A stretch of DNA of 64,000 nucleotides from Pseudomonas sp. BCA17 (lineage in GTDB: Bacteria; Pseudomonadota; Gammaproteobacteria; Pseudomonadales; Pseudomonadaceae), in the NCBI RefSeq assembly GCF_004519405.1, contig NZ_SGWI01000009.1:1-64000 (forward strand), read 5' to 3'. Below, piece by piece: positions 50,513 through 61,255 of this stretch. The notes below the pieces were generated by a model, which had not been told where the DNA came from, did not search any database, and saw nothing but the letters and a program-made list of their open reading frames with translations. The translations under genes were made by a program, and so were the position numbers. Position 1 is the first letter of the stretch. Every line of letters starts with the position of its first letter.

Positions 50513-51678
50513 GGCAACAGTTGCTCCCAGGCTGGGACGCCGATAGGGGGTTTTGGCAGGTCGGGCAGGGGCTCGCTGGCACCCGGACGGATACCGTCGC
50601 GCTCCAGGCTGTTGAGCACGCGATCAGCGAAGTCCGGCGCCAGCGCGAGTTTGGTCGGCCAGCCCACCAGCAGGCGGCCCTGTTCGGCGAGGAACGCATT
50701 GTCGGGACGGGTCAGGCCCGATTGCAGTGGCTCGGCGCGGTCGACACGCAGGGTGGCCCACTCGGTCTTGCTCATGTCGATCCACGGCAGCAGGTGCGCC
50801 AGTTCCTTTTGTGCGGTGGCGATCTGTGCTTCAGGGGTGCGCGCCACGCCGTCGGCTTCGGCGATATCACCGCCCATGTACCACACCCAATTGCCATCCG
50901 CTGCCGGATGGGTGGTGACGGTGATGCGCGGCTTGGTGCCGCCACCCAGGCAGTGCGCATACAACGGCTTCAGGCCAGGACCTTTGGCGATGATCATATG
51001 CAGCGGGCGTTTCTGCATGGCCGGTTGGCTGAGGCCCAGGGCGCTGAGCAAGTCAGCGGTGCCGGCGCCGGCACTCAGCACGATGCGTTGCGCGCGGATC
51101 TCGCGGCCGTCGACCTTCAAGCCCACCAGGTTGTCGCCTTCCAGCAGCGGTTCGATCTGTTTTCCGGCGAGCAAGCTGTCACCGCCCAGTTGGGCGAGGC
51201 GTTGGATCACACTCGGCACATCCACCACCAGTTCGGCCAGGCGATAGACCTTGCCCTTGAAGCGGCGATCCTGCAGGGCAAGGGGCAACTCGTCTCCTTT
51301 GACCTGGTCCACGCGCCCACGCACGGCCTTGCTGGCAAAGAAGCTGGTGAGGTTGCCGGCGAGCGTGCCGGGGGACCATAGATAGTGGGCTTCGGACAGC
51401 AGGCGTACGCCGGACAAATCCAGCTCGCCCGTGCCTGCCAGGGCTTCACGCCAGCGGCGCGGCATATCGGCAATGGCTTCGGAGGCGCCGGTGAGTGCGC
51501 CGTGCAGGGCATATTTTGCCCCGCCGTGAATGATCCCCTGCGACTTCACGCTTTGCCCGCCGCCCAAGGTGGCGCTTTCCACCAGCACCGTGGAAAACCC
51601 CTGGCGGCGCAGGCGCGCATTGAGCCAGAGGCCGGCAACCCCGGCGCCGACAATCAGAACGTCGGTGGAAATAGGCAT
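50509..51678 (-). CDS. FAD-dependent oxidoreductase (DAO family)
   Basis: A 389-residue flavoprotein of the D-amino-acid oxidase/glycerol-3-phosphate dehydrogenase-like group. The N-terminal dinucleotide-binding motif is TDVLIVGAGVAGLWLNARLR, and RIVLSAGAGTADLLSALGL and MIIAKGPGLKPLYAH follow. The start at 51678 sits directly before the FAD motif and has GGAGGT 9 nt upstream; the frame stays open to 52104, but the added part overlaps the SMR gene and is not real. The substrate is unknown; coupling with an aldo/keto reductase suggests a two-step carbonyl/alcohol or amine conversion. Confidence 0.88.
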   Translation of the reverse strand: MPISTDVLIVGAGVAGLWLNARLRRQGFSTVLVESATLGGGQSVKSQGIIHGGAKYALHGALTGASEAIADMPRRWREALAGTGELDLSGVRLLSEAHYLWSPGTLAGNLTSFFASKAVRGRVDQVKGDELPLALQDRRFKGKVYRLAELVVDVPSVIQRLAQLGGDSLLAGKQIEPLLEGDNLVGLKVDGREIRAQRIVLSAGAGTADLLSALGLSQPAMQKRPLHMIIAKGPGLKPLYAHCLGGGTKPRITVTTHPAADGNWVWYMGGDIAEADGVARTPEAQIATAQKELAHLLPWIDMSKTEWATLRVDRAEPLQSGLTRPDNAFLAEQGRLLVGWPTKLALAPDFADRVLNSLERDGIRPGASEPLPDLPKPPIGVPAWEQLLP

Positions 51679-51718
51679 GCGCGTGGGACCTCCAGCGTAG
51701 AAAAGGGGCAGCAGTATA

Positions 51719-51802
51719 GCTTGCAGCGGCAAGTTATCAGCTGCAAGCGGCAAGTTAGCGCCGCTCTTTCTTGCAGCTTGAAGCTTGCCGCTTGCCGCTG
51801 CT
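51719..51802. repeat. GCTGCAAG-type inverted repeat, copy 4
   Basis: The left arm has GCTTGCAGCGGCAAGTTATC, then AGCTGCAAGCGGCAAGTT. The right arm has CTTGCAGCTTGAAGCTTGCC then GCTTGCCGCTGC. It lies between the SMR gene end and the FAD oxidoreductase start. This copy has drifted, with CGGCAAG units replacing CTGCAAG on both arms. Confidence 0.7.
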
Positions 51803-51803
51803 C

Positions 51804-52139
51804 CTAATGCCCCCCCGTTTTCGAGAACAACTGAATCACCACCACGCCCAATACGATCAGGCCCATCCCCAGCATTGCCGGGACATCCAGTTTCTGGCCG
51901 TAGATAAACAACGCCGCGACACTGACCATCACGATCCCCAGTCCCGCCCACACCGCATAGGCCACGCCGACCGGTACGGTGCGCACCACCAGGGTGAGCA
52001 TCCAGAACGCCACGCCATAACCCACAATCATCAGCATCAGCGGGATAGGTGTGCTCAAGCCCTTGACCGCTTTCATGGAGACGGTTGCGATCACTTCCGA
52101 ACAAATGGCAATGGCCAGGTAGAGGTAGGCGACATTCAT
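51804..52139 (-). CDS. SMR-family multidrug/quaternary ammonium transporter
   Basis: A 111-residue protein with four membrane helices, the size of EmrE/SugE. The essential membrane Glu lies in helix 1 (AIAICSEVIATVSMKAV), as in EmrE Glu14. VGVAYAVWAGLGIVMVS in helix 3 is the family signature and points to the EmrE/QacC branch, not the Gdx guanidinium exporters. It would export cationic compounds by proton exchange as a dimer. It is divergent from a LysR regulator, which probably controls it. Confidence 0.92.
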   Translation of the reverse strand: MNVAYLYLAIAICSEVIATVSMKAVKGLSTPIPLMLMIVGYGVAFWMLTLVVRTVPVGVAYAVWAGLGIVMVSVAALFIYGQKLDVPAMLGMGLIVLGVVVIQLFSKTGGH

Positions 52140-52242
52140 GGAGTAATCCTCGGTGTGTTGCGTGCTAAGTCAGGTCGGCATTCTAGCGACTGGCGAAATG
52201 GGGTAAAGTCATTACCTATCTGAATAAGAGATGGGTTGTGCC

Positions 52243-53133
52243 ATGAGCGTGCAGTGGAACCTTGAACAAATGCGTCTGTTTGTGAGTGTTGCCGAACAGC
52301 ATTCGTTTTCGGCGGTAGCCCGTGACCAGCGCAAGGCACAATCGGCGGTGAGCAATGGGATTGCCCTGCTGGAGGCGGATTTGGGGCTGAGCCTGTTTGA
52401 TCGCAGCAGCGGCCGCCAGCCGCGCCTGACCGAGGCCGGCAGTGTATTGCTGGAGGAGGCGCGTGAAGTGTTGCGTCAGTGCGAGCGGCTCAATGGCCGG
52501 GCGCTGTCATTGACCCGCGGTGAAGAACCCTGCCTGCGTCTGGCCCAGGATGAAGCCATGTTGTTCAAACCTGTGCTCGACAGCCTTGAAGCGTTGGCCG
52601 TGCAATACCCGTTGCTGGAAGTGCAGTTGTCCAGCGCCGCCCAGGGCGATGTGGCGCGTAAGTTGGTGGAGCGTAAAGCCGACCTGGGCCTGCTGTTCTA
52701 TCACGACCAAATCCCCGAGGCCCTTGAACGGCGGGTGGTGGGCCGTGTGGAGATGGTCACGGTGTGCGGCGTGAACCATCCGCTCGCCAAGGAACCGTAT
52801 GTGGATTGCCAGCGCCTGGCACAGTTTCGCCAACTGTTGATGTCGACCCAGACCAGTGTCTACCCCGGCAGTGAGGCCGCCAGCCCCTTGGTGTGGCGCG
52901 CCGACAGTTTCTATGTGCTGGCCGAATGGTTGATGAGTGGCCTGGGCTGGGCGTGGCTGCCTCGGCATATCGTGCAGTACCCGACCTATCAGCAACAAAT
53001 GGTCGAGTTGGACAGCGAATGGACGCCGCCGGCCTTGGTGGTGGAGCTCGTCTGGCGTCGTGACGAGCCCTTCGGGCCTGCTGCACGCTTCCTGGCTAAA
53101 CGATTTGCCGAGTGCTTGCAGGCGATCGACTGA
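52243..53133 (+). CDS. LysR-family transcriptional regulator
   Basis: A 296-residue LTTR. The N-terminal winged helix-turn-helix is typical (MRLFVSVAEQHSFSAVARDQ, SAVSNGIALLEADLGLSLFD). A periplasmic-binding-protein-like effector domain follows from about residue 90. The start was placed at MSVQWNLEQM (52243); an in-frame ATG at 52231 cannot be excluded. The divergent layout with the SMR gene and a 103-nt gap suggests it regulates that gene. The effector is unknown. Confidence 0.92.
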   Translation: MSVQWNLEQMRLFVSVAEQHSFSAVARDQRKAQSAVSNGIALLEADLGLSLFDRSSGRQPRLTEAGSVLLEEAREVLRQCERLNGRALSLTRGEEPCLRLAQDEAMLFKPVLDSLEALAVQYPLLEVQLSSAAQGDVARKLVERKADLGLLFYHDQIPEALERRVVGRVEMVTVCGVNHPLAKEPYVDCQRLAQFRQLLMSTQTSVYPGSEAASPLVWRADSFYVLAEWLMSGLGWAWLPRHIVQYPTYQQQMVELDSEWTPPALVVELVWRRDEPFGPAARFLAKRFAECLQAID

Positions 53134-53156
53134 AAAAGCCGATAAACTCCGCCGCC

Positions 53157-54437
53157 ATGAATAGAACTCTCTACAGCTGTCTGTTTTACCTGGCGCTGCC
53201 GTTGGTGGCTTTACGTCTGTGGCTGCGCGCGCGTAAGGCGCCGGCTTATGCCAGGCGCGTAGGCGAGCGGTTTTCCTACGGCCTGCCGACGATGCAGCCG
53301 GGCGGAATCTGGGTGCATGCCGTGTCGGTGGGCGAAAGCATCGCTGCCGCGCCGATGATACGCGGGCTGATGGCGCGCTACCCGACGCTGCCGATCACCG
53401 TAACCTGCATGACGCCCACCGGCTCCGAGCGTATCCAGGCGTTGTTCGTCAATGAACCGCGCATTCAGCACTGTTACTTGCCATATGACTTGCCGTGCGC
53501 CGCCAAGCGTTTTCTTGATCGCGTGCAGCCGAAACTGGCGGTGATCATGGAGACGGAGCTGTGGCCCAACCACATCCACGCCTGCTCCCAGCGTGGCATT
53601 CCGGTGGCGTTGGCCAATGCGCGACTGTCGGCCCGTTCGGCCAGGGGTTATGGGCGTTTTGCCAAACTGAGCGCACCCATGCTGGCTGAAATGAGCTTGT
53701 TCGCCGTGCAGACACGCACCGAGGCTGAACGTTTCCTGAGCCTTGGTGCGCGCCCGGAAACCGTTGAAGTCACGGGTTCGATCAAGTTCGACCTGACGAT
53801 CGACCCCGAGCTACCGCTGCGCGCCGCCGCCCTGCGTGAGCAATGGGGCGCCCGTGAACGCCCAGTGTGGATAGCCGCCAGTACCCATGAAGGCGAAGAC
53901 GAAGTGGTGCTGGCCGCCCACCGTCAGTTGCTCGAAAGCTATCCCAACGCGTTGCTGATTCTGGTGCCGCGCCATCAGGAGCGCTTCGGTCCGATGTTTG
54001 AGCTGTGCCAGCAGCGGGGATTCACCACGGTGCGGCGTTCCAGCGGCGACCCCGTGACCGCGCAAACCTCAGTGTTGCTGGGCGACACCATGGGCGAGCT
54101 GCTGTTTCTTTACGCCCTGGCCGACAGTGCTTTTGTCGGCGGTAGCCTGGTGCCGACCGGTGGCCACAACCCGCTGGAGCCGGCAGCGCTGGCCCTGCCT
54201 GTGATCATGGGGCCGCACCTGTTCAACTTCCTCGAAATCAGCGCGATGATGCGCGAGGCAGGGGCGTTGCGCGAAGTAGATGACGCCGAAGGCCTGGCCG
54301 AAGCCGTGCGACAGTTGTTCGAATTGCCACAGGATGCGCGCAAGATGGCGCAGGCGGGGCTCAAGGTGATGCAGGCCAACCAGGGCGCGCTCGAGCGCTT
54401 GCTGGATGGCCTGGGCAGGCTCCTGAATCAACACTGA
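53157..54437 (+). CDS. waaA: Kdo transferase
   Basis: A 426-residue GT30 enzyme that adds Kdo residues to lipid IVA on the inner membrane. One N-terminal hydrophobic anchor (LYSCLFYLALPLVALRLWL) is followed by IWVHAVSVGESIAAAPMIRG, with the conserved catalytic-type Glu, and METELWPN. The C-terminal half has IAASTHEGEDEVVLAAHRQL and FVGGSLVPTGGHNPLEPAAL, both WaaA signatures. It starts 23 nt after the LysR stop. It supplies the acceptor for WaaC, so it belongs functionally with the LPS cluster at 27-48 kb. Confidence 0.96.
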   Translation: MNRTLYSCLFYLALPLVALRLWLRARKAPAYARRVGERFSYGLPTMQPGGIWVHAVSVGESIAAAPMIRGLMARYPTLPITVTCMTPTGSERIQALFVNEPRIQHCYLPYDLPCAAKRFLDRVQPKLAVIMETELWPNHIHACSQRGIPVALANARLSARSARGYGRFAKLSAPMLAEMSLFAVQTRTEAERFLSLGARPETVEVTGSIKFDLTIDPELPLRAAALREQWGARERPVWIAASTHEGEDEVVLAAHRQLLESYPNALLILVPRHQERFGPMFELCQQRGFTTVRRSSGDPVTAQTSVLLGDTMGELLFLYALADSAFVGGSLVPTGGHNPLEPAALALPVIMGPHLFNFLEISAMMREAGALREVDDAEGLAEAVRQLFELPQDARKMAQAGLKVMQANQGALERLLDGLGRLLNQH

Positions 54438-54448
54438 ACCCAATAGAG

Positions 54449-54525
54449 AAGGGGCTTGCGCTCGATGGCAGTGGTCTCGTCACCTATGCAGTGATTGACA
54501 CCCCGCTATCGGGCGCAAGCCCCTT
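54449..54525. repeat. Long-armed inverted repeat between waaA and tolC
   Basis: 18-bp arms AAGGGGCTTGCGCTCGAT (54449-54466) and ATCGGGCGCAAGCCCCTT (54508-54525) match at 17 of 18 positions around a 41-nt centre. It lies between two convergent genes and could act as a transcript-end structure or be a mobile palindrome relic. It is unrelated to the GCTGCAAG repeats. Confidence 0.6.
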
Positions 54526-54548
54526 ACCATGTTGATTATGTGATGTGC

Positions 54549-55988
54549 TTAATAACCCGGACGGGCCTTCAGCTGCTCGGCGGCGGCCTTGGCCAGGTCC
54601 GGCGGCAGGAAGTCCTTGTCCGGGTTGTAGTCCGCCTTGAGGTAGCGCGCCAGGTCCTGCAAGTCCCCTGGGTTCAACGTGCCGGCCGCCTGCTTCAGAC
54701 GCAGGTTGTCGAGGATGTAGTCGTAGCGGCTGTTGTTGTAGTTGCGCACCGAGGCGTAAAGCTGGCGCTGTGAGTCCAGCACGTCGACGATGTTGCGCGT
54801 ACCCACCTGATAACCGATTTCCGTAGCTTCCACCGCGCTCTGGTTGGAAATGATCGACTGGCGGCGTGCCTGTACCTGTTCCACATCGGTGTTAACCGCG
54901 CGGTGCAGGTTGCGAGTGTTTTCCACCACTTGGCGTCGCAAGCCTTCACGTTGTTGCTCGGTCTGGTCGAGGCGTGAGTAGGATTCGCGCACTTGGGAAC
55001 TGGTGAGGCCGCCGCTGTAGAGCGGGATATTCAACTGCAAGCCGATGGTTCTGCGTGACGCATCACCGTGATAGTCCTGCCCTAAAGGGCTGGGGTTACT
55101 GGCGCCCAAGGCATCGTTGTCACCCTTCTGGTACTGCGCCACGGCGTCCAGGGTCGGCGCATGCCCGGCCTTGCGTTGCTTGAGGGTTTCTTCGGCAGCG
55201 GTGACGGCGTAGTTGCTGGCCAGGAGGTTGAGGTTCTGGCGTCCGGCTGTTTCGACCCAGGCCTTGGCGTCGTTTGGCGTCGGTGGCAGCACCGGCAGCG
55301 TATGGACGATGCCCTGGATCGAGTTGTACTGACGGTTGGTCAGGGTGATCAGCGCTTCGAAGGCATCCTCCACTTGGCGCTGGGCCACGATGCGGTTGGC
55401 GCGCGCAGTGTCGTAGCTGGCCTGGGATTGCAGCACGTCGGTCTTGTCCGACAGACCAACGTCGAAACGTTCGTTGGACTGGTCCAACTGGCGCTTGAAC
55501 GCCGCCTCTTCGGCTTTGGTTGTCGCCAGGTTGTCCTGAGCCCGTAGTACGTTGAAGTAGCTTTCGGCGCTTTGCATGATCAGGTTTTGTTCGGTCGCCG
55601 AGAGTTGCAGGGCGGCCTGTTCGTTGACTGCTTCGGCCGCTTGCAACTGGAACCAGCGATCGGCCCGAAACAGTGGCTGGCTCAAGGTTGCCTGCCAGGA
55701 GTGAGCATCACGGTTGAGCGTGGCCGCCGGTTGGTCGAATTGGTTGCGCACATTGCTGGAATCGGCTCGCGCTGACAGGTTCGGCAGCAGCCCGGCGCGG
55801 GCCTGGGGTACCACTTCTTTTTGTGCACCATATTGGGCGCGTGCGGCTGCCAGGTCGGCGTTGTTGTCCACCGCTTCCTGATAAACGCTGACCAGGTCGG
55901 TTTTGGTCGTCAGGGGCGCTTCAGCTGCCCAGACCATTCCGTTGGTTGCACAAGACACGGCAAGCGCCAGTGAAAGTTTGCGCAGCAT
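54549..55988 (-). CDS. tolC: TolC-family outer-membrane channel (OpmH-like)
   Basis: A 479-residue outer-membrane efflux/type I secretion channel. A signal peptide (MLRKLSLALAVSCATNGMVW, cleavage near AAEA) is followed by two repeated coiled-coil/beta domains typical of TolC (DLVSVYQEAVDNNADLAAAR and the second-half VGTRNIVDVLDSQRQLYASV). In P. aeruginosa the gene beside thiC is opmH. It would pair with ABC or RND exporters encoded elsewhere. It is divergent from thiC across a 448-bp gap. Confidence 0.93.
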   Translation of the reverse strand: MLRKLSLALAVSCATNGMVWAAEAPLTTKTDLVSVYQEAVDNNADLAAARAQYGAQKEVVPQARAGLLPNLSARADSSNVRNQFDQPAATLNRDAHSWQATLSQPLFRADRWFQLQAAEAVNEQAALQLSATEQNLIMQSAESYFNVLRAQDNLATTKAEEAAFKRQLDQSNERFDVGLSDKTDVLQSQASYDTARANRIVAQRQVEDAFEALITLTNRQYNSIQGIVHTLPVLPPTPNDAKAWVETAGRQNLNLLASNYAVTAAEETLKQRKAGHAPTLDAVAQYQKGDNDALGASNPSPLGQDYHGDASRRTIGLQLNIPLYSGGLTSSQVRESYSRLDQTEQQREGLRRQVVENTRNLHRAVNTDVEQVQARRQSIISNQSAVEATEIGYQVGTRNIVDVLDSQRQLYASVRNYNNSRYDYILDNLRLKQAAGTLNPGDLQDLARYLKADYNPDKDFLPPDLAKAAAEQLKARPGY

Positions 55989-56188
55989 GAGGCGATCCCT
56001 AGATTAAATATTACATTTATAATTTGGCGCCCAAGGCTAAGACCAGTAATCCATACCGTCAAGCGCTCGGGTGGTAGCCGAGTGTAGTGGTGACATCACG
56101 GCACAACAATCCTGTAATTGCGCCATTCATCATGCTGAACGCACCGCTATTGGCAATTTGCCCACGCCATGGTCTAGACTGCCAGCGT

Positions 56189-56279
56189 TCTTGTCGGGGT
56201 GCCTTGTTGGAAGGCTGAGATCGGTAAATACCGGATCCCGTTGAACCTGATCAGGTTAGCGCCTGCGTAGGGAACAAGA
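56189..56279 (+). ncRNA. TPP riboswitch (THI element) upstream of thiC
   Basis: Conserved THI-box sequence is present: TCGGGGTGCC, GGCTGAGA, ACCGGATCCCGTTGAACCTG, then ATCAGGTTAGCGCCTGCGTA and GGGAACAAGA. The P1 stem pairs TCTTGT (56189-56194) with ACAAGA (56274-56279). Thiamine pyrophosphate binding should lower thiC expression. The rest of the tolC-thiC gap (55989-56188) should hold promoters for both genes; no gene is seen there. Confidence 0.97.
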
Positions 56280-56321
56280 TTTCTCGTCACCCGGCGAGTC
56301 CTCTTGTGCTTCGTCCGGGAT

Positions 56322-56342
56322 GTTGTTCGACAATCGAACAAC
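56322..56342 (+). promoter_or_regulatory. Hairpin in the thiC leader, possible expression platform
   Basis: Perfect 9-bp stem GTTGTTCGA/TCGAACAAC with a CAA loop, 43 nt after the riboswitch and 94 nt before the start. It is not followed by a T run, so it is not a plain intrinsic terminator; it may take part in translational control or simply be a leader structure. Confidence 0.45.
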
Positions 56343-56436
56343 CCTCGTGCATAGCACGGCACTGGTTTCAGTGCGTCCATCCGTCACAGGTTCGCTCCGA
56401 CAAAAATCCACCGCCTGGATAGTTGGAGAGCCCGTG

Positions 56437-58339
<1,903 letters not shown>

Positions 58340-58341
<2 letters not shown>

Positions 58342-58420
58342 GCTGCAAGCTGCAAGCTTCAAGCTGCAAGTTAAAGGCAAAGGCGGATCTGCTTTTGCTT
58401 GAGGCTTGCAGCTTATAGCT
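58340..58420. repeat. GCTGCAAG-type inverted repeat, copy 5
   Basis: The left arm (about 58341-58371) has GGCTGCAAGCTGCAAG followed by CTTCAAGCTGCAAG. The right arm (about 58398-58420) has GCTTGAGGCTTGCAGCTTAT. It directly follows the thiC stop codon and lies before cytX. Confidence 0.75.
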
Positions 58421-58451
58421 CGTCACCCCTGTCCTTTCCGAGATCTCTGAC

Positions 58452-59729
58452 TTGAACACCTATTCTCCCGATATCGCGGTCCCCGCCGATAGGCGCGTGT
58501 TCGGCGCCCGCGATCTGTTTTCCCTGTGGTTCTCCCTCGGCATCGGCCTGATGGTCCTGCAGACCGGCGCGTTGCTTGCGCCGGGCCTGGGCTTGTCCGG
58601 TTCGTTGCTGGCCATCTTCCTCGGCACCCTGGTGGGCGTGTTGTTGCTGGCTGCTGTCGGCGTGATCGGCAGCGACACCGGCCTGTCCGCCATGGCTGCC
58701 CTCAAACTCAGCCTCGGCACCCAAGGCGCGAGCCTGCCGGCGTTACTGAACCTGCTGCAACTGGTGGGCTGGGGGGCGTTTGAGATTATCGTCATGCGCG
58801 ATGCCGCCAGCTTGCTGGGCACGCGGGCGTTCAGCGAAAGCAGCCTGTTGGCGAGCCCTTTGCTATGGACGTTGTTTTTCGGTGGTTTGGCGACATTGCT
58901 TGCCGTCAGCGGCCCGCTGACGTTCGTACGGCAAATTTTGCGCAAGTGGGGCATCTGGCTGCTGCTCGCCGCTTGCCTGTGGCTGACCTGGAACCTGTTC
59001 GCCAAGGCCGACCTCGCTGCGCTCTGGTCCCAGGCCGGTGACGGTACGATGCCCTTCGCGGTGGGCTTCGATATCGCCATCGCCATGCCGCTATCATGGT
59101 TGCCGCTGATTGCCGACTACTCGCGTTTCGGCAAGCGCGCAAAAGGCGTGTTCGGCGGCACCGCGCTCGGCTTCTTTATCGGTAATTTCTGGCTGATGAG
59201 CCTGGGCGTGGCCTACACCCTGGCGTTTGCGCCCAGTGGTGAAGTGAATGCGCTGTTGCTCGCGCTGGCCGGTGCAGGCCTGGGGATTCCGCTGTTGCTG
59301 ATCCTGCTGGACGAGTCGGAAAACGCCTTCGCCGATATTCACTCGGCGGCGGTGTCCAGCGGGATTCTATTGCGTTGGAAGGTCGAGCACCTGGCCTTGG
59401 CCATCGGGGTGATCTGCACCCTGATCGCCTGCCTTGCACCGTTGGCGCAATACCAGAACTTCCTGCTGCTGATCGGCTCGGTGTTTGCGCCGTTGTTCGG
59501 CGTGGTGCTGGTGGACCACTTCATCCTGCGTCGCCGAGGCCGTGGCACCGTCACTCACCTGCACTGGCCGGCGCTGGTGGCCTGGTTGGGCGGCATCGGC
59601 GCGTATCACCTGTTGGCCAACCTGTATCCGAATGTCGGTGCGACCCTGCCGGCGCTGGTGCTGGCAGGGGTACTGCACTTCATCCTGGGCCGGGCCTTCA
59701 GTGGCGGGCGGGCACCAGCTCAGGCTTGA
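58452..59729 (+). CDS. cytX: Putative hydroxymethylpyrimidine transporter CytX
   Basis: A 425-residue inner-membrane protein of the nucleobase:cation symporter-1 (CodB-like) family with about 12 helices (VFGARDLFSLWFSLGIGLMV, FAVGFDIAIAMPLSWLPLIA, DYSRFGKR). Family and position just after thiC indicate CytX, the putative importer of the thiamine pyrimidine moiety; cytosine transport is the alternative. The start is TTG at 58452: no in-frame ATG or GTG lies between it and an upstream stop, and the first internal Met is already in helix 1. A repeat separates it from thiC, so cotranscription is likely but not certain. Confidence 0.85.
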   Translation: MNTYSPDIAVPADRRVFGARDLFSLWFSLGIGLMVLQTGALLAPGLGLSGSLLAIFLGTLVGVLLLAAVGVIGSDTGLSAMAALKLSLGTQGASLPALLNLLQLVGWGAFEIIVMRDAASLLGTRAFSESSLLASPLLWTLFFGGLATLLAVSGPLTFVRQILRKWGIWLLLAACLWLTWNLFAKADLAALWSQAGDGTMPFAVGFDIAIAMPLSWLPLIADYSRFGKRAKGVFGGTALGFFIGNFWLMSLGVAYTLAFAPSGEVNALLLALAGAGLGIPLLLILLDESENAFADIHSAAVSSGILLRWKVEHLALAIGVICTLIACLAPLAQYQNFLLLIGSVFAPLFGVVLVDHFILRRRGRGTVTHLHWPALVAWLGGIGAYHLLANLYPNVGATLPALVLAGVLHFILGRAFSGGRAPAQA

Positions 59730-60444
59730 TTACGCCGGTGAGACGGGCGTAGGGGATGGTCATTTCGATCAGCCCCAACGCGTACGGGCCGATGGTGGCC
59801 ACGTTGTACTTGAGCACCACACCGTTGCTGGTCAAAGCCACGTTTGGGGTTTTCTGGAACGGCCAGTTCTTCACGAACTCGGGGTCACGGTCCATCTGCG
59901 AGTTGATCAGCCAACTGTTGTGGGCGACTTTCGCGGTGTTCCAGAACGCCTGTTCCTGGCCTGGCAGCAACATGTCGGTCAGGCTCAGTTCCTTGTGCAG
60001 CAGGCGCGAATAGTTGATGAAGCCACGGCCAGGCTCACCGTGGGCCGCGCCGGTGTCCAGATAACTGGATACTTCGATGATCACCAGTCCGTCATGCTGC
60101 TCACGTACCTTGGCTTGCAAGTACATGCTGTTGCGGTCGGCGGATTCGCGCAGGAACTTATCCCGGTAGGCGTTCAACGTCGGCGGCACGCTCGCACCCG
60201 GCGTGGTGCGGGTCATTTGCAGCAGGCGCTGCTCCACCAGGTTGTCGAGCTGCGGTTCGGTGGGGAAATGCACGGTATCGATGTTGACCAGCGGGCAATC
60301 CGGGCTGTTACAGCCGGGCTTGATCTGTTCCGAGGTATCCGGCCGGGTGTCCAGCGGTTTGAGATAGCTGGGTTGAAACAGACTCTGGCAGGCGCCCAGA
60401 GTCAAGGCAATGCAAGCCACGGAGGCGATTTTTAAAAGCGACAT
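59698..60444 (-). CDS. DUF3298 (RsiV-like) lipoprotein
   Basis: A 248-residue predicted lipoprotein with signal sequence MSLLKIASVACIALTLGACQ (lipobox LGAC). The mature part has the DUF3298 pattern: VIIEVSSYLDTGAAHGEPGR, the LHKELSLTDMLLPG turn and a C-terminal IGPYALGLIEMTIPYARL. Such domains bind peptidoglycan or lysozyme in some proteins (RsiV), but here the function is unknown. Its 3' end overlaps the end of cytX by about 30 nt in convergent orientation. It is divergent from nudF. Confidence 0.85.
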   Translation of the reverse strand: MSLLKIASVACIALTLGACQSLFQPSYLKPLDTRPDTSEQIKPGCNSPDCPLVNIDTVHFPTEPQLDNLVEQRLLQMTRTTPGASVPPTLNAYRDKFLRESADRNSMYLQAKVREQHDGLVIIEVSSYLDTGAAHGEPGRGFINYSRLLHKELSLTDMLLPGQEQAFWNTAKVAHNSWLINSQMDRDPEFVKNWPFQKTPNVALTSNGVVLKYNVATIGPYALGLIEMTIPYARLTGVIKPELVPARH

Positions 60445-60637
60445 GTGCGTCCTTCGTAAATCGATGGAAAGCGAAAAGAGTAGCGCTTGGACTGCCCACG
60501 AGGCAGTCAGTTCGCCACTAGACTGATGAGAGTGAGTTTGACGTCCGCCGTCTATCCCGGCAACTGGAAAGGGGCTGCATCCAGGGGCATGAGCGCGTTA
60601 GGATGGCGCCAATTGTACGGGGATAGCAGGAGTGAAT

Positions 60638-61255
60638 ATGACGGACATTGCGAAGTCGACGCCGAGCAAGATCGAAATTGTTCAGCACGACAATGCCTAC
60701 CAGGGCTTCTACAAGCTTGATCGCGTGCAGCTGCGCCATGAGAAGTTCGACGGCGGCATGAGCCGAGTGATCAATCGCGAAGTCTTCGTTCGGCATGACG
60801 CGGTGTGTGTGCTGCCTTACGACCCGCAGCGTGACGAAGTGGTGTTGATCGAGCAGTTTCGCGTAGGCGCCATGGGCCGTACCGATAACCCCTGGCTGGT
60901 GGAAATGGTCGCCGGGCTGATTGACAAGGACGAGCAACCGGAGGAGGTTGCACACCGCGAAGCCGAGGAGGAAGCTGGGCTTACGTTCTCTGCGCTGTGG
61001 CCGATCACGAAGTATTTTCCTTCGCCCGGCGGCAGTACCGAATTCGTCCACCTTTACCTGGGGCGTTGCGACAGCGCAGGGGCCGGTGGCGTCCATGGAC
61101 TGGAAGAAGAGGCCGAAGATATCCGCGTCACCCGCTGGGTGTTCGAAGATGCCTTGCAAGCGGTGCGCGACGGTAAGATTTCCAATGCAGCCAGCATCAT
61201 CGCCCTGCAATGGCTTGCGCTTAATCGCGCGGAAGTGAGGGGGTTATGGCAGTAA
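60638..61255 (+). CDS. nudF: ADP-ribose pyrophosphatase NudF
   Basis: A 205-residue Nudix hydrolase splitting ADP-ribose to AMP and ribose-5-phosphate. A complete Nudix box is present in two parts, GLIDKDEQPEEVAH followed by REAEEEAGL, with the downstream KYFPSPGGSTEFVHLYLG typical of the ADP-ribose-specific group (SPGGSTE-type loop). ATG at 60638 has AGGAG 5 nt upstream; a GTG at 60632 is less likely. It overlaps the next gene by 10 nt; nudF-DUF1249-cpdA is the order recalled for P. aeruginosa. Confidence 0.95.
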   Translation: MTDIAKSTPSKIEIVQHDNAYQGFYKLDRVQLRHEKFDGGMSRVINREVFVRHDAVCVLPYDPQRDEVVLIEQFRVGAMGRTDNPWLVEMVAGLIDKDEQPEEVAHREAEEEAGLTFSALWPITKYFPSPGGSTEFVHLYLGRCDSAGAGGVHGLEEEAEDIRVTRWVFEDALQAVRDGKISNAASIIALQWLALNRAEVRGLWQ

